In this document: positions 6,865 through 15,063 of the stretch, in pieces
Position numbering within the stretch: the stretch's first letter is position 1
Layout: each line of letters starts with the position of its first letter
Source of the DNA: UBA1181 sp963654355
Lineage (GTDB): Bacteria; Bacteroidota; Bacteroidia; Bacteroidales; Paludibacteraceae
Assembly: GCA_963654355.1 (NCBI GenBank)
Contig: CAVKBM010000032.1
Coordinates: 1 to 21,194 of the forward strand
Reading direction: 5' to 3'
Length of the DNA stretch: 21,194 nt
Notes under the pieces: model-generated
The model's database searches: none
Told to the model about the DNA's origin: nothing
What the model saw: only the letters and a program-made list of their open reading frames with translations
Made by a program: the position numbers and the translations under genes

Positions 6865-7770
6865 TTATTCTGAATTGGTGTTTGATATGTTATTTTGATA
6901 GGAACTTGAGAAACGACGCATGGTTTCACAGAAAAGCAGAACGAAAAAAAGACTGCAAAGGCAACTCCATAGATTCTCGTTACCTAAGTTTTCTATAGAT
7001 TCCACTTGTTCTTGCATGAAATAGTAGCAGACCACAATGATTGAATTGTTAAAAAAATGGCATGCCATTGGAACGAAAATGCTGTCACTCCAGTATAGGA
7101 AATACCCAAACAACGCACCCATGATCATGCGAGGAAAGAAGCCGTAGAATTGACAATGAATAGCACTAAAAAGAATGGCAGCCACCCAAATTCCGATGTG
7201 AATGTTCCCAGAGATTTTCTCTATACATTTTTGAAGAAATCCTCTGAAAAGAAGTTCCTCACCCACAGCAGGAATCAGTGCCAATACAATAATATTCAGC
7301 AAGAAACCGCCGAAAGAATCCACAGCAAGGAATTCTTTGGTTAGCTCGCCGTTTTGGTCTTCCATCATACGCATCATGTCTTCGATACTTTTTAAACAGT
7401 CGGGTAGATGCATTTGCGCATTTATCTGCGTTATATAATTGATGAAAGGCATAGATGACACGATTGAAATCAATGCTAATCCAAAGAAAATGATTTTAGT
7501 AGTATGCAACGACAATGCTTCCTTCCAATTAGGAAAGATTAAAATACTGGCTAAGCAGGGAGCGCATACAAACGTACCCAATGCAGATAACAGTTGGAGC
7601 CATTTTTTTGAAAGAATAGGGTCGTCGAATAATTTCATAACGACATAACCCAAGGTAGAGAAAGTGACGGAGCAGAGGAGTATAGATAAAAATGCAACTA
7701 AAATTTTTATTCCTTTGCTACTATCTGCAAATAAACCGTTAATACTCAAATGGTGCGAATCCATCTTCAT
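6865..7770 (-). CDS. CPBP family intramembrane metalloprotease
   Basis: A 301-residue multi-spanning membrane protein (six to eight hydrophobic segments, e.g. 22-46, 58-80, 92-112, 155-170, 192-206, 212-226, 230-252, 266-282). The Abi/CPBP motifs are all present: EELLFRG (171-177), FSAIH (201-205) and HFFNN (238-242), which supply the glutamates and histidines of the presumed zinc site. The founding family relative is the Ras-converting enzyme Rce1; bacterial members include immunity and signalling proteases, most without known substrate. The start lies inside the 3' end of recX (32-base overlap), with an alternative ATG two codons later at 7764. It is tightly followed by the SpoIID-like gene. 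Confidence 0.9.
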   Translation of the reverse strand: MKMDSHHLSINGLFADSSKGIKILVAFLSILLCSVTFSTLGYVVMKLFDDPILSKKWLQLLSALGTFVCAPCLASILIFPNWKEALSLHTTKIIFFGLALISIVSSMPFINYITQINAQMHLPDCLKSIEDMMRMMEDQNGELTKEFLAVDSFGGFLLNIIVLALIPAVGEELLFRGFLQKCIEKISGNIHIGIWVAAILFSAIHCQFYGFFPRMIMGALFGYFLYWSDSIFVPMACHFFNNSIIVVCYYFMQEQVESIENLGNENLWSCLCSLFFVLLFCETMRRFSSSYQNNISNTNSE

Positions 7771-8269
7771 CCGTTGGAAATTTAATATTACTATTTTGAA
7801 TCACTTTGTCAATCGTTTTCAAAGATAAATCACTTTCAAAACCTCTGCTAACTGCGAAGCGAAAAAGTTTTCCTTTTAGTTCGTATTTGCTCTTTGCTTT
7901 TGTTGACTTTATCTTTTGAAAAATCATTTGGTAAAGTTGGTCTTCGTAGTTTTCATCTTCGACTATGCTGAGAGCTTCCTCTATATAGGGCAAAGGTATG
8001 TTTTTCCGTCTTAGATATAATTCGATTTTCTTTTTTCCCCAGTGTTCTAAGGTATGTTTGTCTTTGACGAAAAAGGTTGCGTAACGACGCTCATCAATAT
8101 ATTTTTCGGCTTGCAACCTGTCAAGGATTAATTTTGAGTCAACTTCAGAAATATTCCATTTCTCTAATTTCTGTTTGCACGATTGTAAGCATTGTTCAGA
8201 GAGCGAACACTGGGATGCCAATCGGAATAATGCCTCTTCGCAGCTTATTTGACGTTGCTTTTTCTGCAT
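7739..8269 (-). CDS. recX: RecX family regulatory protein
   Basis: A 176-residue cytoplasmic protein made of three-helix repeats, as in RecX, which binds RecA filaments and limits their extension. The core signature is at 46-92: LILDRLQAEKYIDERRYATFFVKDK followed by 'HWGKKKIELYLRRKN'. The C-terminal repeat (about 110-160) includes 'KSKYELKGKLFRFAVSRGF'. The N-terminal 31 residues hold four cysteines (10, 21, 27, 31), which is unusual, though the spacing does not match a zinc motif I know. The start overlaps the end of prmC by 25 bases and its end overlaps the CPBP start. recA is not in this window. Confidence 0.88.
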   Translation of the reverse strand: MQKKQRQISCEEALFRLASQCSLSEQCLQSCKQKLEKWNISEVDSKLILDRLQAEKYIDERRYATFFVKDKHTLEHWGKKKIELYLRRKNIPLPYIEEALSIVEDENYEDQLYQMIFQKIKSTKAKSKYELKGKLFRFAVSRGFESDLSLKTIDKVIQNSNIKFPTDEDGFAPFEY

Positions 8270-9090
8270 CTGATCATTCTGTTTTTTCCATTAATATCCT
8301 GTTTTAATAATATGTCAACATAGTGATTGACAGACAATAACTGAATTGTTTCATCGGCAAGACATTCATTGATTTCAAAAAAAAGGTAACCATCTTCCTC
8401 TAAATACGATTGTCCAAATTGAGCAATTTCCCGATAGAAAATTAGAGGGTCGTCATCTGTTACGAATAGGGCAAGATGAGGATCGTGTTCTACTACATTC
8501 GTATGCATTTCTTGTTTCTCTGAAATCCGAATGTAGGGAGGGTTACTGACAATGCATGAAAATTGAGGGTAAGAAGTTTTAGGAGATAGAATATCGTCCA
8601 AAATGAATTGGACATTGGTATGATTATATAGGTTGTTTTTATTCGCTGTTTCTAATGCCATAGCAGAGACATCTATTGCATAAACGGAAGTGTCGGGAAG
8701 TTTCTTGTCTAAACAGATGGCGATACATCCGCTACCCGTACCAATGTCTAATATGTTCTTATAATTTGTTGAAGTTTGTAATATCCAATTGATTAATTCT
8801 TCTGTTTCTGGACGCGGAATTAACACATCTGGGTTTACAAAAAATTGATTATTAAAAAAGATAGTATAGCCAAAGATATGTTGAATAGGGATGCCAGATG
8901 ATAATTTGTCTACAATTTTCTGATATTCAGATAGTTTATCATCTGTCATTTTTTCATCTCCATAAAGTAGTAGAGTCGTCGTGTCACAACCAAGAATTTC
9001 TTCTAAAATTCTGTAATACAAGTTATTAGACTCTCGTTCGTCGTAGAGATGTTTTAGTTTTGCTTTAAAATCCTGTATCTTGGGTAGCAT
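8245..9090 (-). CDS. prmC: Peptide chain release factor N5-glutamine methyltransferase PrmC
   Basis: A 281-residue SAM-dependent methyltransferase that methylates the glutamine of the GGQ motif in release factors RF1 and RF2, which speeds translation termination. The N-terminal helical domain (1-85) binds the release factor and ends in 'GIPIQHIFG' (66-74). The Rossmann domain has PRPETE (92-97), the SAM loop DIGTGSG (115-121), the acidic Asp140 in 'VYAIDVSAMAL' and the catalytic NPPY (183-186). Length and motifs are complete. It lies 24 bases downstream of the permease gene and overlaps recX, so it sits mid-operon. Confidence 0.96.
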   Translation of the reverse strand: MLPKIQDFKAKLKHLYDERESNNLYYRILEEILGCDTTTLLLYGDEKMTDDKLSEYQKIVDKLSSGIPIQHIFGYTIFFNNQFFVNPDVLIPRPETEELINWILQTSTNYKNILDIGTGSGCIAICLDKKLPDTSVYAIDVSAMALETANKNNLYNHTNVQFILDDILSPKTSYPQFSCIVSNPPYIRISEKQEMHTNVVEHDPHLALFVTDDDPLIFYREIAQFGQSYLEEDGYLFFEINECLADETIQLLSVNHYVDILLKQDINGKNRMIRCRKSNVK

Positions 9091-9114
9091 ATCGTGTCTA
9101 TATTAATCGTTATA

Positions 9115-10245
9115 TCAATGTAACTGCTCGGTATTTTCGGTGGATTCTTGTTCTCGTTGGTAGCGGTGGTTAACTTTAGTTAAAATGTATCGTTTGTAAT
9201 ATGAAATCATTAAAGTGGTGATAGGTAGGGCGATAATGAGACCGATGACACCGAAGAGCATACCGAAAATGGAGAGTGAAAGGAGAATAACAGCTGCGTT
9301 GAGTCCCATCTTTTTCCCCATAATTTTAGGCACGAGGAAGCCATCTTGAATCACTTGCACGACTGCGAAAACGATGAGTAGGAAAACGAGAGAATAGATT
9401 GTGGAAGTACCTGTTTCCAAGGAATGAACTAACATTAAGAGGATGCAAGGAGGAATGGCGACAATTTGGAGGTAAGGCACGAAATTGAGAATACCAACGA
9501 TGATACCCATTAAGATACCAATAGGCATACCGATGGTGTAAAATCCTAAAGCATAGAGTGTTCCGACAGCAAGGACTACAATAAACTGACCTCTGTAGTA
9601 GTTGCTCATACCCATTTCCAGATCTTGCATAATAAGTGAAACTTTGTCCTTGTATTTAATGGGTATAAGTGCGATAAAATGTTCATTGATGACTTGATAG
9701 TCTTTCAGTATAAAAAACAAGTAAAGAATGGAAAAAAAGAATGTTATGAGTGCGCCTGTAATGGCAACAGATTGGTTTAAAATGGTTTGTGCGAAAGGAA
9801 ATAGATAAGAGAAGAAATCAGTCAGATTTTCTTGCATAAAAAGTTCAACAATGTGGTTATCTATCAAAAATTTACGGAGTAGAGGTTCCCAAGAGTAGAC
9901 GGTTGTAATATTTGAATTACCTACATATTCTATGATAAAATCTTTTAACTTCAGAAATTGGTCAATCAACATAGGAAAGATGAAGTAGATGCCTAAGCAC
10001 AAGACCAAAAGAATGGAGAGGAGTACGAAGATAACAGCAATCGTGCGGTTTGAGATACCTAATTTTTTTTGAGAGAAAACCACGAGAGGGTGAACGATGT
10101 AGGCTATGAGCCAAGCAATGAAAAAAGGGAGTAGAATTGGGGATAAATATCTAAACAATAGAATGATAGCTAATATTGCGATGATAGAAATGGTCAAGCG
10201 AACGGTGCTATCTAAAGTGAATGGTTTTGAGAAAAAACTACCCAT
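9115..10245 (-). CDS. AI-2E family transporter (YhhT/PerM-like membrane protein)
   Basis: A 376-residue integral membrane protein of the family named after E. coli TqsA, an autoinducer-2 exporter; other members have different roles, including Na+/H+ antiport, so the substrate is unknown. Hydrophobic segments cluster at the N-terminus (about 17-52 and 69-95), and six or so more follow after a central extramembrane region (100-150). Conserved stretches are 'YYRGQFIVV', 'GILNFVPYL' and 'QVIQDGFLVPKIMGKKMGL'. I start it at the ATG at 10245 (MGSFFSKPFTLD); an in-frame ATG at 10320 would add 25 atypical residues and lies at the edge of the candidate -7 box. It is the first gene of the minus-strand cluster. 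Confidence 0.9.
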   Translation of the reverse strand: MGSFFSKPFTLDSTVRLTISIIAILAIILLFRYLSPILLPFFIAWLIAYIVHPLVVFSQKKLGISNRTIAVIFVLLSILLVLCLGIYFIFPMLIDQFLKLKDFIIEYVGNSNITTVYSWEPLLRKFLIDNHIVELFMQENLTDFFSYLFPFAQTILNQSVAITGALITFFFSILYLFFILKDYQVINEHFIALIPIKYKDKVSLIMQDLEMGMSNYYRGQFIVVLAVGTLYALGFYTIGMPIGILMGIIVGILNFVPYLQIVAIPPCILLMLVHSLETGTSTIYSLVFLLIVFAVVQVIQDGFLVPKIMGKKMGLNAAVILLSLSIFGMLFGVIGLIIALPITTLMISYYKRYILTKVNHRYQREQESTENTEQLH

Positions 10246-10317
10246 GAACGATTCTTTAAAATAATTGTAACCGCAAATGTCGGATAAGAAAAAAATATTC
10301 TTTATATTCGCATTTCG

Positions 10318-10325
10318 CAAAGATA
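10318..10325 (-). promoter_or_regulatory. Candidate -7 box for the permease-prmC-recX cluster
   Basis: The minus strand reads TATCTTTG, a full match to TAnnTTTG. Transcription would start near 10311, giving a leader of about 66 bases to the ATG at 10245. No TTTG is seen at the -33 spacing. The position supports the shorter permease start. Confidence 0.45.
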
Positions 10326-10350
10326 GAAATTTGTTTGAATATTGTATTGA

Positions 10351-11127
10351 ATGGACAGTAAGGATTATAGAAATCTTTTAGTGCGGGAAATCAAGGAGAT
10401 GTCTCTTCTGTGTGAATCGTTGACAGAAGTGGAAGAGATACCATCGGGGTTGTTGTTATTGTCCAGAACGAAAGTAGAGTCTATGGCTACAATCATAGAT
10501 ATACTTTCAAAAGAGGCTGAAAGAAAGTCTGAGGACCAAACAGAATATCATCAGCGAGTAGATACAGTAGAAGAGACAAAAGCTTTTTTTGACACAAAAG
10601 AAGAGAATTTTGGAGATGAAAAATCCGTGTCAACTCTTGGAGTTGGTGTCGTTGCAGATAAGTTGGAAGTTGCAGGAGGTGAACCGTTTGTGGAAAAACT
10701 TGTTGAGAAAGCCGATGATGCGGAGTTGGGGAGTGTTTTAGGTCAGGAAAAATTAGAAGCACAAGAAGCTGTAGTGGGGATACCCGAAGCACAAATTCCT
10801 GAGGTAGATGGGTTTGTTGTAGATGAGACGGAGGTTAAAGAGACCATTGTAGAAGAACCGAAGTCAAAGGTTGACGATTCAATGACAAATAAGAAAGTCG
10901 CAAGTGAGCGTCGATTCTTAAAACCGTTGAAAATAAGTATAGGAGATAGGTTCCTGTATATAAAACTTTTTGATAATGATGCCAACGAGATGAATAAGGC
11001 GGTAGCAGAAATCAATAAGTTGAACACATTCGAAGAAGCCCTTGATTATTTGTCTCAGTATCAATGGGATGAAGAGAATGAGGGTGTTAATGAATTTTAT
11101 AAACTTTTGAAAGCACATTTTTCATAA
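10351..11127 (+). CDS. Conserved Bacteroidales protein of unknown function with acidic linker
   Basis: A 258-residue cytoplasmic protein without a signal peptide or membrane helix. It has three parts. Residues 1-57 are probably helical (YRNLLVREIKEMSLLCESLTEVEE...). Residues 58-183 form a low-complexity linker very rich in Glu, Val, Asp and Lys. Residues 186-258 are a compact C-terminal module: 'ISIGDRFLYIKLFDNDANEM', then NKAVAEINKLNTFEEALDYL and 'QWDEENEGVNEFYKLLKAHF'. I recall that module (DRF..R.LF......M, then sFeEA..yL, then W) from many hypothetical proteins of Bacteroidales, but I know of no assigned function. It is divergent from the permease cluster with about 105 bases between start codons, and rsmI follows 35 bases later. 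Confidence 0.75.
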   Translation: MDSKDYRNLLVREIKEMSLLCESLTEVEEIPSGLLLLSRTKVESMATIIDILSKEAERKSEDQTEYHQRVDTVEETKAFFDTKEENFGDEKSVSTLGVGVVADKLEVAGGEPFVEKLVEKADDAELGSVLGQEKLEAQEAVVGIPEAQIPEVDGFVVDETEVKETIVEEPKSKVDDSMTNKKVASERRFLKPLKISIGDRFLYIKLFDNDANEMNKAVAEINKLNTFEEALDYLSQYQWDEENEGVNEFYKLLKAHFS

Positions 11128-11162
11128 TTTTGGGAATGACTTTTTGAAAGGCAGATAAAGAC

Positions 11163-11915
11163 ATGGAAAGAGCGAAAACATTTGGTAAACTTTATTTGGT
11201 GCCGACACCTGTCGGCAATATGGAGGATATGACTTTTCGCGCCATTCGTGTTTTAAAAGAGGTGGATTTGATATTGGCGGAAGACACGCGAACCTCAAGT
11301 GTATTGTTGAAGCATTACGAAATTGAAAATAAATTGTTATCTCATCATAAGTTCAACGAACATAAGACGGTAGGAAGTGTTGTAGAGCGTTTGAAGATGG
11401 GCGAGAATATCGCTTTAATATCAGATGCGGGAACGCCATCTATTTCAGACCCAGGGTTTCTTTTATCTCGGGCATGTGCGGAGGCAGGTGTTGAGATAGA
11501 GTGCTTGCCTGGAGCGACTGCATTCGTACCTGCTTTAGTTGATTCTGGCTTTCCTACTGACCGATTTTGCTTTGAAGGATTTTTGCCACAGAAGAAAGGT
11601 CGTCAGACGAAGTTGAAGGAGATAGAGCAAGAGGAGCGGACTACGATATTGTATGAATCCCCATTCCGATTGTTGAAGTTGCTTGCTCAGATAGAGGAGG
11701 TGATGGGAAGTGAGCGAAGGGTTTCTGTAACGCGAGAGATTTCGAAAGTGTATGAAGAAACAATTCGAGGAACTGTTTCCGAGGTGAGAGCTCATTTTGA
11801 AGAGAAATCACCGAAGGGAGAGATTGTCGTGGTGATTGCAGGAAAACAAGGGAGAGAAAAAAAGAAATTTCAAGAGGAGGATGAGGAAGTGGAATTTGAA
11901 AAAAGTAATGATTAA
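11163..11915 (+). CDS. rsmI: 16S rRNA (cytidine1402-2'-O)-methyltransferase RsmI
   Basis: A 250-residue tetrapyrrole-methylase-fold enzyme that 2'-O-methylates C1402 of 16S rRNA in the ribosomal P site, with SAM as donor. Diagnostic stretches are PTPVGNMEDMTFRA (14-27), AEDTRTS (39-45), 'HHKFNEH' (61-67), SDAGTPSISDPG (87-98), LPGATA (115-120), 'FEGFLP' (137-142) and YESP (164-167). The last 25 residues are a highly charged tail (REKKKFQEEDEEVEFEKSND) beyond the methylase core, which would be expendable. The start at 11163 gives the standard family N-terminus. It probably shares a transcript with the preceding gene. Confidence 0.96.
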   Translation: MERAKTFGKLYLVPTPVGNMEDMTFRAIRVLKEVDLILAEDTRTSSVLLKHYEIENKLLSHHKFNEHKTVGSVVERLKMGENIALISDAGTPSISDPGFLLSRACAEAGVEIECLPGATAFVPALVDSGFPTDRFCFEGFLPQKKGRQTKLKEIEQEERTTILYESPFRLLKLLAQIEEVMGSERRVSVTREISKVYEETIRGTVSEVRAHFEEKSPKGEIVVVIAGKQGREKKKFQEEDEEVEFEKSND

Positions 11916-11947
11916 TCAATTAATAATTTTATAACATTTCAAAAAAA

Positions 11948-12802
11948 ATGAAGAAAGTTTTATTTTTCAGTGCAGTAGTAGCTGTGATGGCAACATCATG
12001 CTACAAAGGTGAGATGGAACAGGCTCAATTTCAAAGAGACTCAATCCAGGCAGAGAAAGATCAGGTAGAGGATGAGATGAATTCTTACTTGGAGATGATT
12101 CAAGAAGTACAATCAAATCTCGCTAGTTTGAAGAGTACAGAGTTGGGTATCATTGAGGAGACTTCTGGCGCAGAGGGTGTGAACGCTGATACAAAGGCAA
12201 AACTTCAGCAAGACTTCCAGACCATTGCTGAGTCGATTCGTTCAAGCCGCGAGCAAATCGCTTCTTTGGATTCTGCGTTGGCAAAGGCAAAAGGAAATGC
12301 TGCTTACTTCAGAGGATTGGTTAGCAACTTGCAAAGCCAGTTGAAAGCGAGTGAAGCAAACTTGAAGGATATGCAGGCTAAGTTGGCTGCTAAGGATGTT
12401 AAGATCGCTTGCCTTGATAGTACGATTACAAGCTTGAATGCAATTCAAGATTCAGTAAATCAAGTGAATGCACAGCAGTTTGCTGCAATTCAAGCACAAG
12501 ATGCAGAGTTGAACACTGCTTACTATTTTGTAGGTAACAAGTCAGAAATCAAAGCCAAAGGTTTGAAAGCAAAATTGTTGAGTTCTGCTTCAATCAATAC
12601 AAGTTACTTTACAAAAGTTGATATTCGCGAGTTCTCTGAGTTGGATCTTGGTTCTAAGAAAGCTTTCGTTTTGTCGTCTCACCCAATCAATTCTTACACT
12701 ATCACAAGAAAATCTGATGAAGATAAGAATTTGGTTTTGAAGATTACAAACTACAGTGCATTCTGGTCAAACACTCATAAGTTGATCATTCAAGTTAAGT
12801 AA
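11948..12802 (+). CDS. Coiled-coil lipoprotein, resembling the Cbp1 collagen-binding adhesin family
   Basis: A 284-residue surface or periplasmic lipoprotein. The signal peptide ends in a lipobox ATSC with Cys18 as the lipid site. Residues 20-180 are a long coiled coil broken by a short Gly-rich break near 66-78. Residues 188-284 form a beta-rich C-terminal domain (AYYFVGNKSEIKAKGL..., 'YFTKVDIREFSELDLGSKKAFVLSSHP'). That domain resembles what I remember of the Bacteroides fragilis Cbp1 glycoprotein family; the link is from memory only. Four D(S/T)(A/I/L/M/T/V) motifs, the Bacteroides O-glycosylation consensus, lie in the coiled coil (31-33, 108-110, 157-159, 168-170). The gene starts 33 bases after rsmI and ends before a strong terminator. 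Confidence 0.8.
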   Translation: MKKVLFFSAVVAVMATSCYKGEMEQAQFQRDSIQAEKDQVEDEMNSYLEMIQEVQSNLASLKSTELGIIEETSGAEGVNADTKAKLQQDFQTIAESIRSSREQIASLDSALAKAKGNAAYFRGLVSNLQSQLKASEANLKDMQAKLAAKDVKIACLDSTITSLNAIQDSVNQVNAQQFAAIQAQDAELNTAYYFVGNKSEIKAKGLKAKLLSSASINTSYFTKVDIREFSELDLGSKKAFVLSSHPINSYTITRKSDEDKNLVLKITNYSAFWSNTHKLIIQVK

Positions 12803-12828
12803 TTGATTTGACTAAAATATTAAATAAG

Positions 12829-12858
12829 ACCGTCGGCAAATAAGTCGACGGTTTTTTT
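12829..12858 (+). terminator. Strong intrinsic terminator after the coiled-coil lipoprotein gene
   Basis: ACCGTCGGC (12829-12837) pairs with GTCGACGGT (12844-12852), a 9-bp GC-rich stem with one G-T wobble and a 6-base loop, followed by a run of seven T (12852-12858). It lies 26 bases after the stop codon. The reverse direction lacks a T-run, so it serves mainly the plus-strand gene; the efflux operon converges from the other side. Confidence 0.9.
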
Positions 12859-12882
12859 GTTTTTAAAAATCTGAAAAGAGAT

Positions 12883-13992
12883 TTAGTTGTGCTTTCTGTA
12901 ACTGCATATTGCCCAAATATTCATGACAATGGCAAAAGCGGATAGAATGGCGACTTGGTGAGCAATGCAATAGAAATTGCCACCTCGAACAAAGACGGTG
13001 CGGATTGCATCGATGAAGTAAAGCATTGGGTTGACATAAGTCGTGAGGTAAGCCCAATGAGGCATAGAGCGTACTGGGGTAAAAAGACCACTGAGGAGTA
13101 TGAGAATCATCACAATGAACCACATTACAAATATAGCCTGTTGCATCGTGTCGTTGTAGTTAGAAATGATAAGCCCCAATCCACTGAAAGTGAAAGCCAT
13201 TAACATAGAGAGCAAGTAGCATAGAAAAATGTTTCCTTGGCAGGTGATTCCATATACGATCCAGGCAAGTAGGAAGCAGATGGTCATCACAACGAAGGCT
13301 ATGAGCCAGTAAGGAATAAGCTTAGACAAGATGAATTGAGACTTACTTACAGGGGTGACGTTGATGGCTTCGATTGTACCTGCTTCCTTTTCCCCTACAA
13401 TGTTCAGAGAGGGAAGAAATCCACAAATGAGTAGGAGTAGTATTGCCATGAGCGATGGTATCATGAAAACTTTGTAGTTGAGATGCTTGTTGTACAGATA
13501 AAGCGTATTTATAAGGTTGTCTAATGATGAACCTGTCAATGTGATACTATTTTGAAAGGAGTCTTTGAGGTGACCGCCCACGATTTGGCTCAGATACCCT
13601 AATGCCATACTGCCTTTTGTGCCATTGACGGCATTTGCGGTTATGAATATCTGAGGTTGCTCACCTTGCATTAACAGTTTTTCGAAATTTTGTGGAATAT
13701 CCACGATAGCGTCAGCTTTGCCGTTGTCAATATCATCCATAGCCTCGGAGTAAGAGGATTTTTGACCATTAAATACGAAATAACGAGAAGCTTCAATTCT
13801 GTGAGTTAGTTGAGTGGAGAGTGAGGAATGGTCGTTGTCGATCACCTCTACGGTAATGTTTGTTATTTCCATATTCATTACCCAGGGCATAACGCACATT
13901 ATTATGATGGGGAACATCACGATGATACGAGGAATGAAGGTATTGCGACGTATTTGCAAAAATTCCTTTTGTATTAGATATTTAATTGTCAT
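12883..13992 (-). CDS. ABC-2 family transporter permease, second subunit (YbhR/YhhJ-like)
   Basis: A 369-residue inner-membrane permease. One hydrophobic helix near the N-terminus (about 20-37, PRIIVMFPIIIMCVMPWV) is followed by a large extracytoplasmic domain (40-170, NITVEVIDNDHSSLS...). Five more membrane segments then lie between 175 and 360. The cytoplasmic coupling stretch 'GEKEAGTIEAINVTPVSKSQF' (200-220) is typical of ABC-2 drug and lipid exporters, as is 'LSGLFTPVRSMPHW' (300-313). The start overlaps the stop of the other permease by four bases (ATGA at 13992-13989), so the two are coupled and probably form a heterodimer. It is the last gene of the efflux operon. Confidence 0.93.
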   Translation of the reverse strand: MTIKYLIQKEFLQIRRNTFIPRIIVMFPIIIMCVMPWVMNMEITNITVEVIDNDHSSLSTQLTHRIEASRYFVFNGQKSSYSEAMDDIDNGKADAIVDIPQNFEKLLMQGEQPQIFITANAVNGTKGSMALGYLSQIVGGHLKDSFQNSITLTGSSLDNLINTLYLYNKHLNYKVFMIPSLMAILLLLICGFLPSLNIVGEKEAGTIEAINVTPVSKSQFILSKLIPYWLIAFVVMTICFLLAWIVYGITCQGNIFLCYLLSMLMAFTFSGLGLIISNYNDTMQQAIFVMWFIVMILILLSGLFTPVRSMPHWAYLTTYVNPMLYFIDAIRTVFVRGGNFYCIAHQVAILSAFAIVMNIWAICSYRKHN

Positions 13993-15050
13993 TGTAGTCT
14001 TTTTTTGAAATTTAGTAGTGCGGCTGAGAGTAAAATGGTAGCCATGAATGTTAGTATGGTTAGTTCATGAGCGATTTTGTCAATGCTAACACCCATAATC
14101 ATCAGTTTGCGAATGGCTGAAATATAGTATCGAGGAGGCATGATTATGGATATGTATTGTAGGATTTTAGGCATGCTTTCAATAGGGAACATCATTCCGC
14201 TTAGCATAATACAAGGTAGGATAAGCATCATTGCGGAGACGAGAAGTGCCACGAATTGCGTCTGAGCCACAGTGCTTATCAGTACGCCGAGAGATAATGC
14301 CACAATAATGTATATGCCCGAGACGAAGAATATCCAACCGATGCCACTGGCGATAGGAACATCAAGAATATAGTGGGAGATGCCTAAAATGAAACAGAGA
14401 ATGCAGAAAGCCAAGACGAGATAAGGTATCACTTTGGCGATGATGATGAGCAGAGGTTGTATGGGACTAACCAATAGTACTTCCATTGTGCCACGTTCTT
14501 TTTCACGTACGATGCTAATCGACGTCATTATGGCACAAATGAGCATTAGTAGCATACCTATAATGCCAGGCACGAAGTTGTAGCAACTTCGCATCTGCGG
14601 ATTGAAAAGCAAAGAGGTGCGAAGTGACGAGTTTTCGTTTGTTCCTAACAGCACTTCGCTTGCATATCGACTATACATTTGTGCCATATTGGGGTCAGAC
14701 CCATCTGCAATTATCTGAATACCACTATGTTTTGAAGCGTAGTCATTGCCAAAAACTACTGCTATGTCGGCTTTCTGACTACGGATGAGCCGTTCTGCTT
14801 CGGAGGGCGTTGACACTTTGTATAGTACATCGAAATATTCACTTGCTCCGAGTCGAGTGTTGGCTGCTTGTGTCTCGTGATCTATGGACGAGGTTACCAC
14901 AATGGTGCGTACGTTCTTCACATCCGTTGAGATGGCGAATCCGAAGAGGAGCATCATCACAATCGGCATACCAAAGAGGATAAGCATTGTGCGGCGGTCG
15001 CGTAAAATGTGGTGTGTTTCTTTTATAATAAATGATATGAATTGTCGCAT
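13989..15050 (-). CDS. ABC-2 family transporter permease, first subunit (YbhS-like)
   Basis: A 353-residue inner-membrane permease with the same plan as its neighbour: an N-terminal helix (23-40, LILFGMPIVMMLLFGFAI), an extracytoplasmic domain (42-155) and five or six membrane segments at 160-345. The conserved coupling stretch is 'VREKERGTMEVLLVSPIQPL' (181-200). 'FNPQMRSCYNFVPGI' before the second helix is characteristic of this exporter group. I start it at the ATG at 15050 (MRQFISFIIKE); an in-frame extension to 15104 would overlap the ATPase gene and add 18 atypical residues. The gap from the ATPase stop is 13 bases. Confidence 0.93.
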   Translation of the reverse strand: MRQFISFIIKETHHILRDRRTMLILFGMPIVMMLLFGFAISTDVKNVRTIVVTSSIDHETQAANTRLGASEYFDVLYKVSTPSEAERLIRSQKADIAVVFGNDYASKHSGIQIIADGSDPNMAQMYSRYASEVLLGTNENSSLRTSLLFNPQMRSCYNFVPGIIGMLLMLICAIMTSISIVREKERGTMEVLLVSPIQPLLIIIAKVIPYLVLAFCILCFILGISHYILDVPIASGIGWIFFVSGIYIIVALSLGVLISTVAQTQFVALLVSAMMLILPCIMLSGMMFPIESMPKILQYISIIMPPRYYISAIRKLMIMGVSIDKIAHELTILTFMATILLSAALLNFKKRLQ

Positions 15051-15063
15051 AAATATTTGATTG

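Noticed and set aside
10246..10320. Longer N-terminus for the AI-2E family permease starting at 10320
   Set aside because: It overlaps the candidate -7 box and adds 25 residues not seen in the family; the ATG at 10245 gives a normal protein.
10493..11118. Open frames on the minus strand opposite the acidic protein gene
   Set aside because: They arise from the biased codon content of the plus-strand gene; no domain, signal or spacing supports them.
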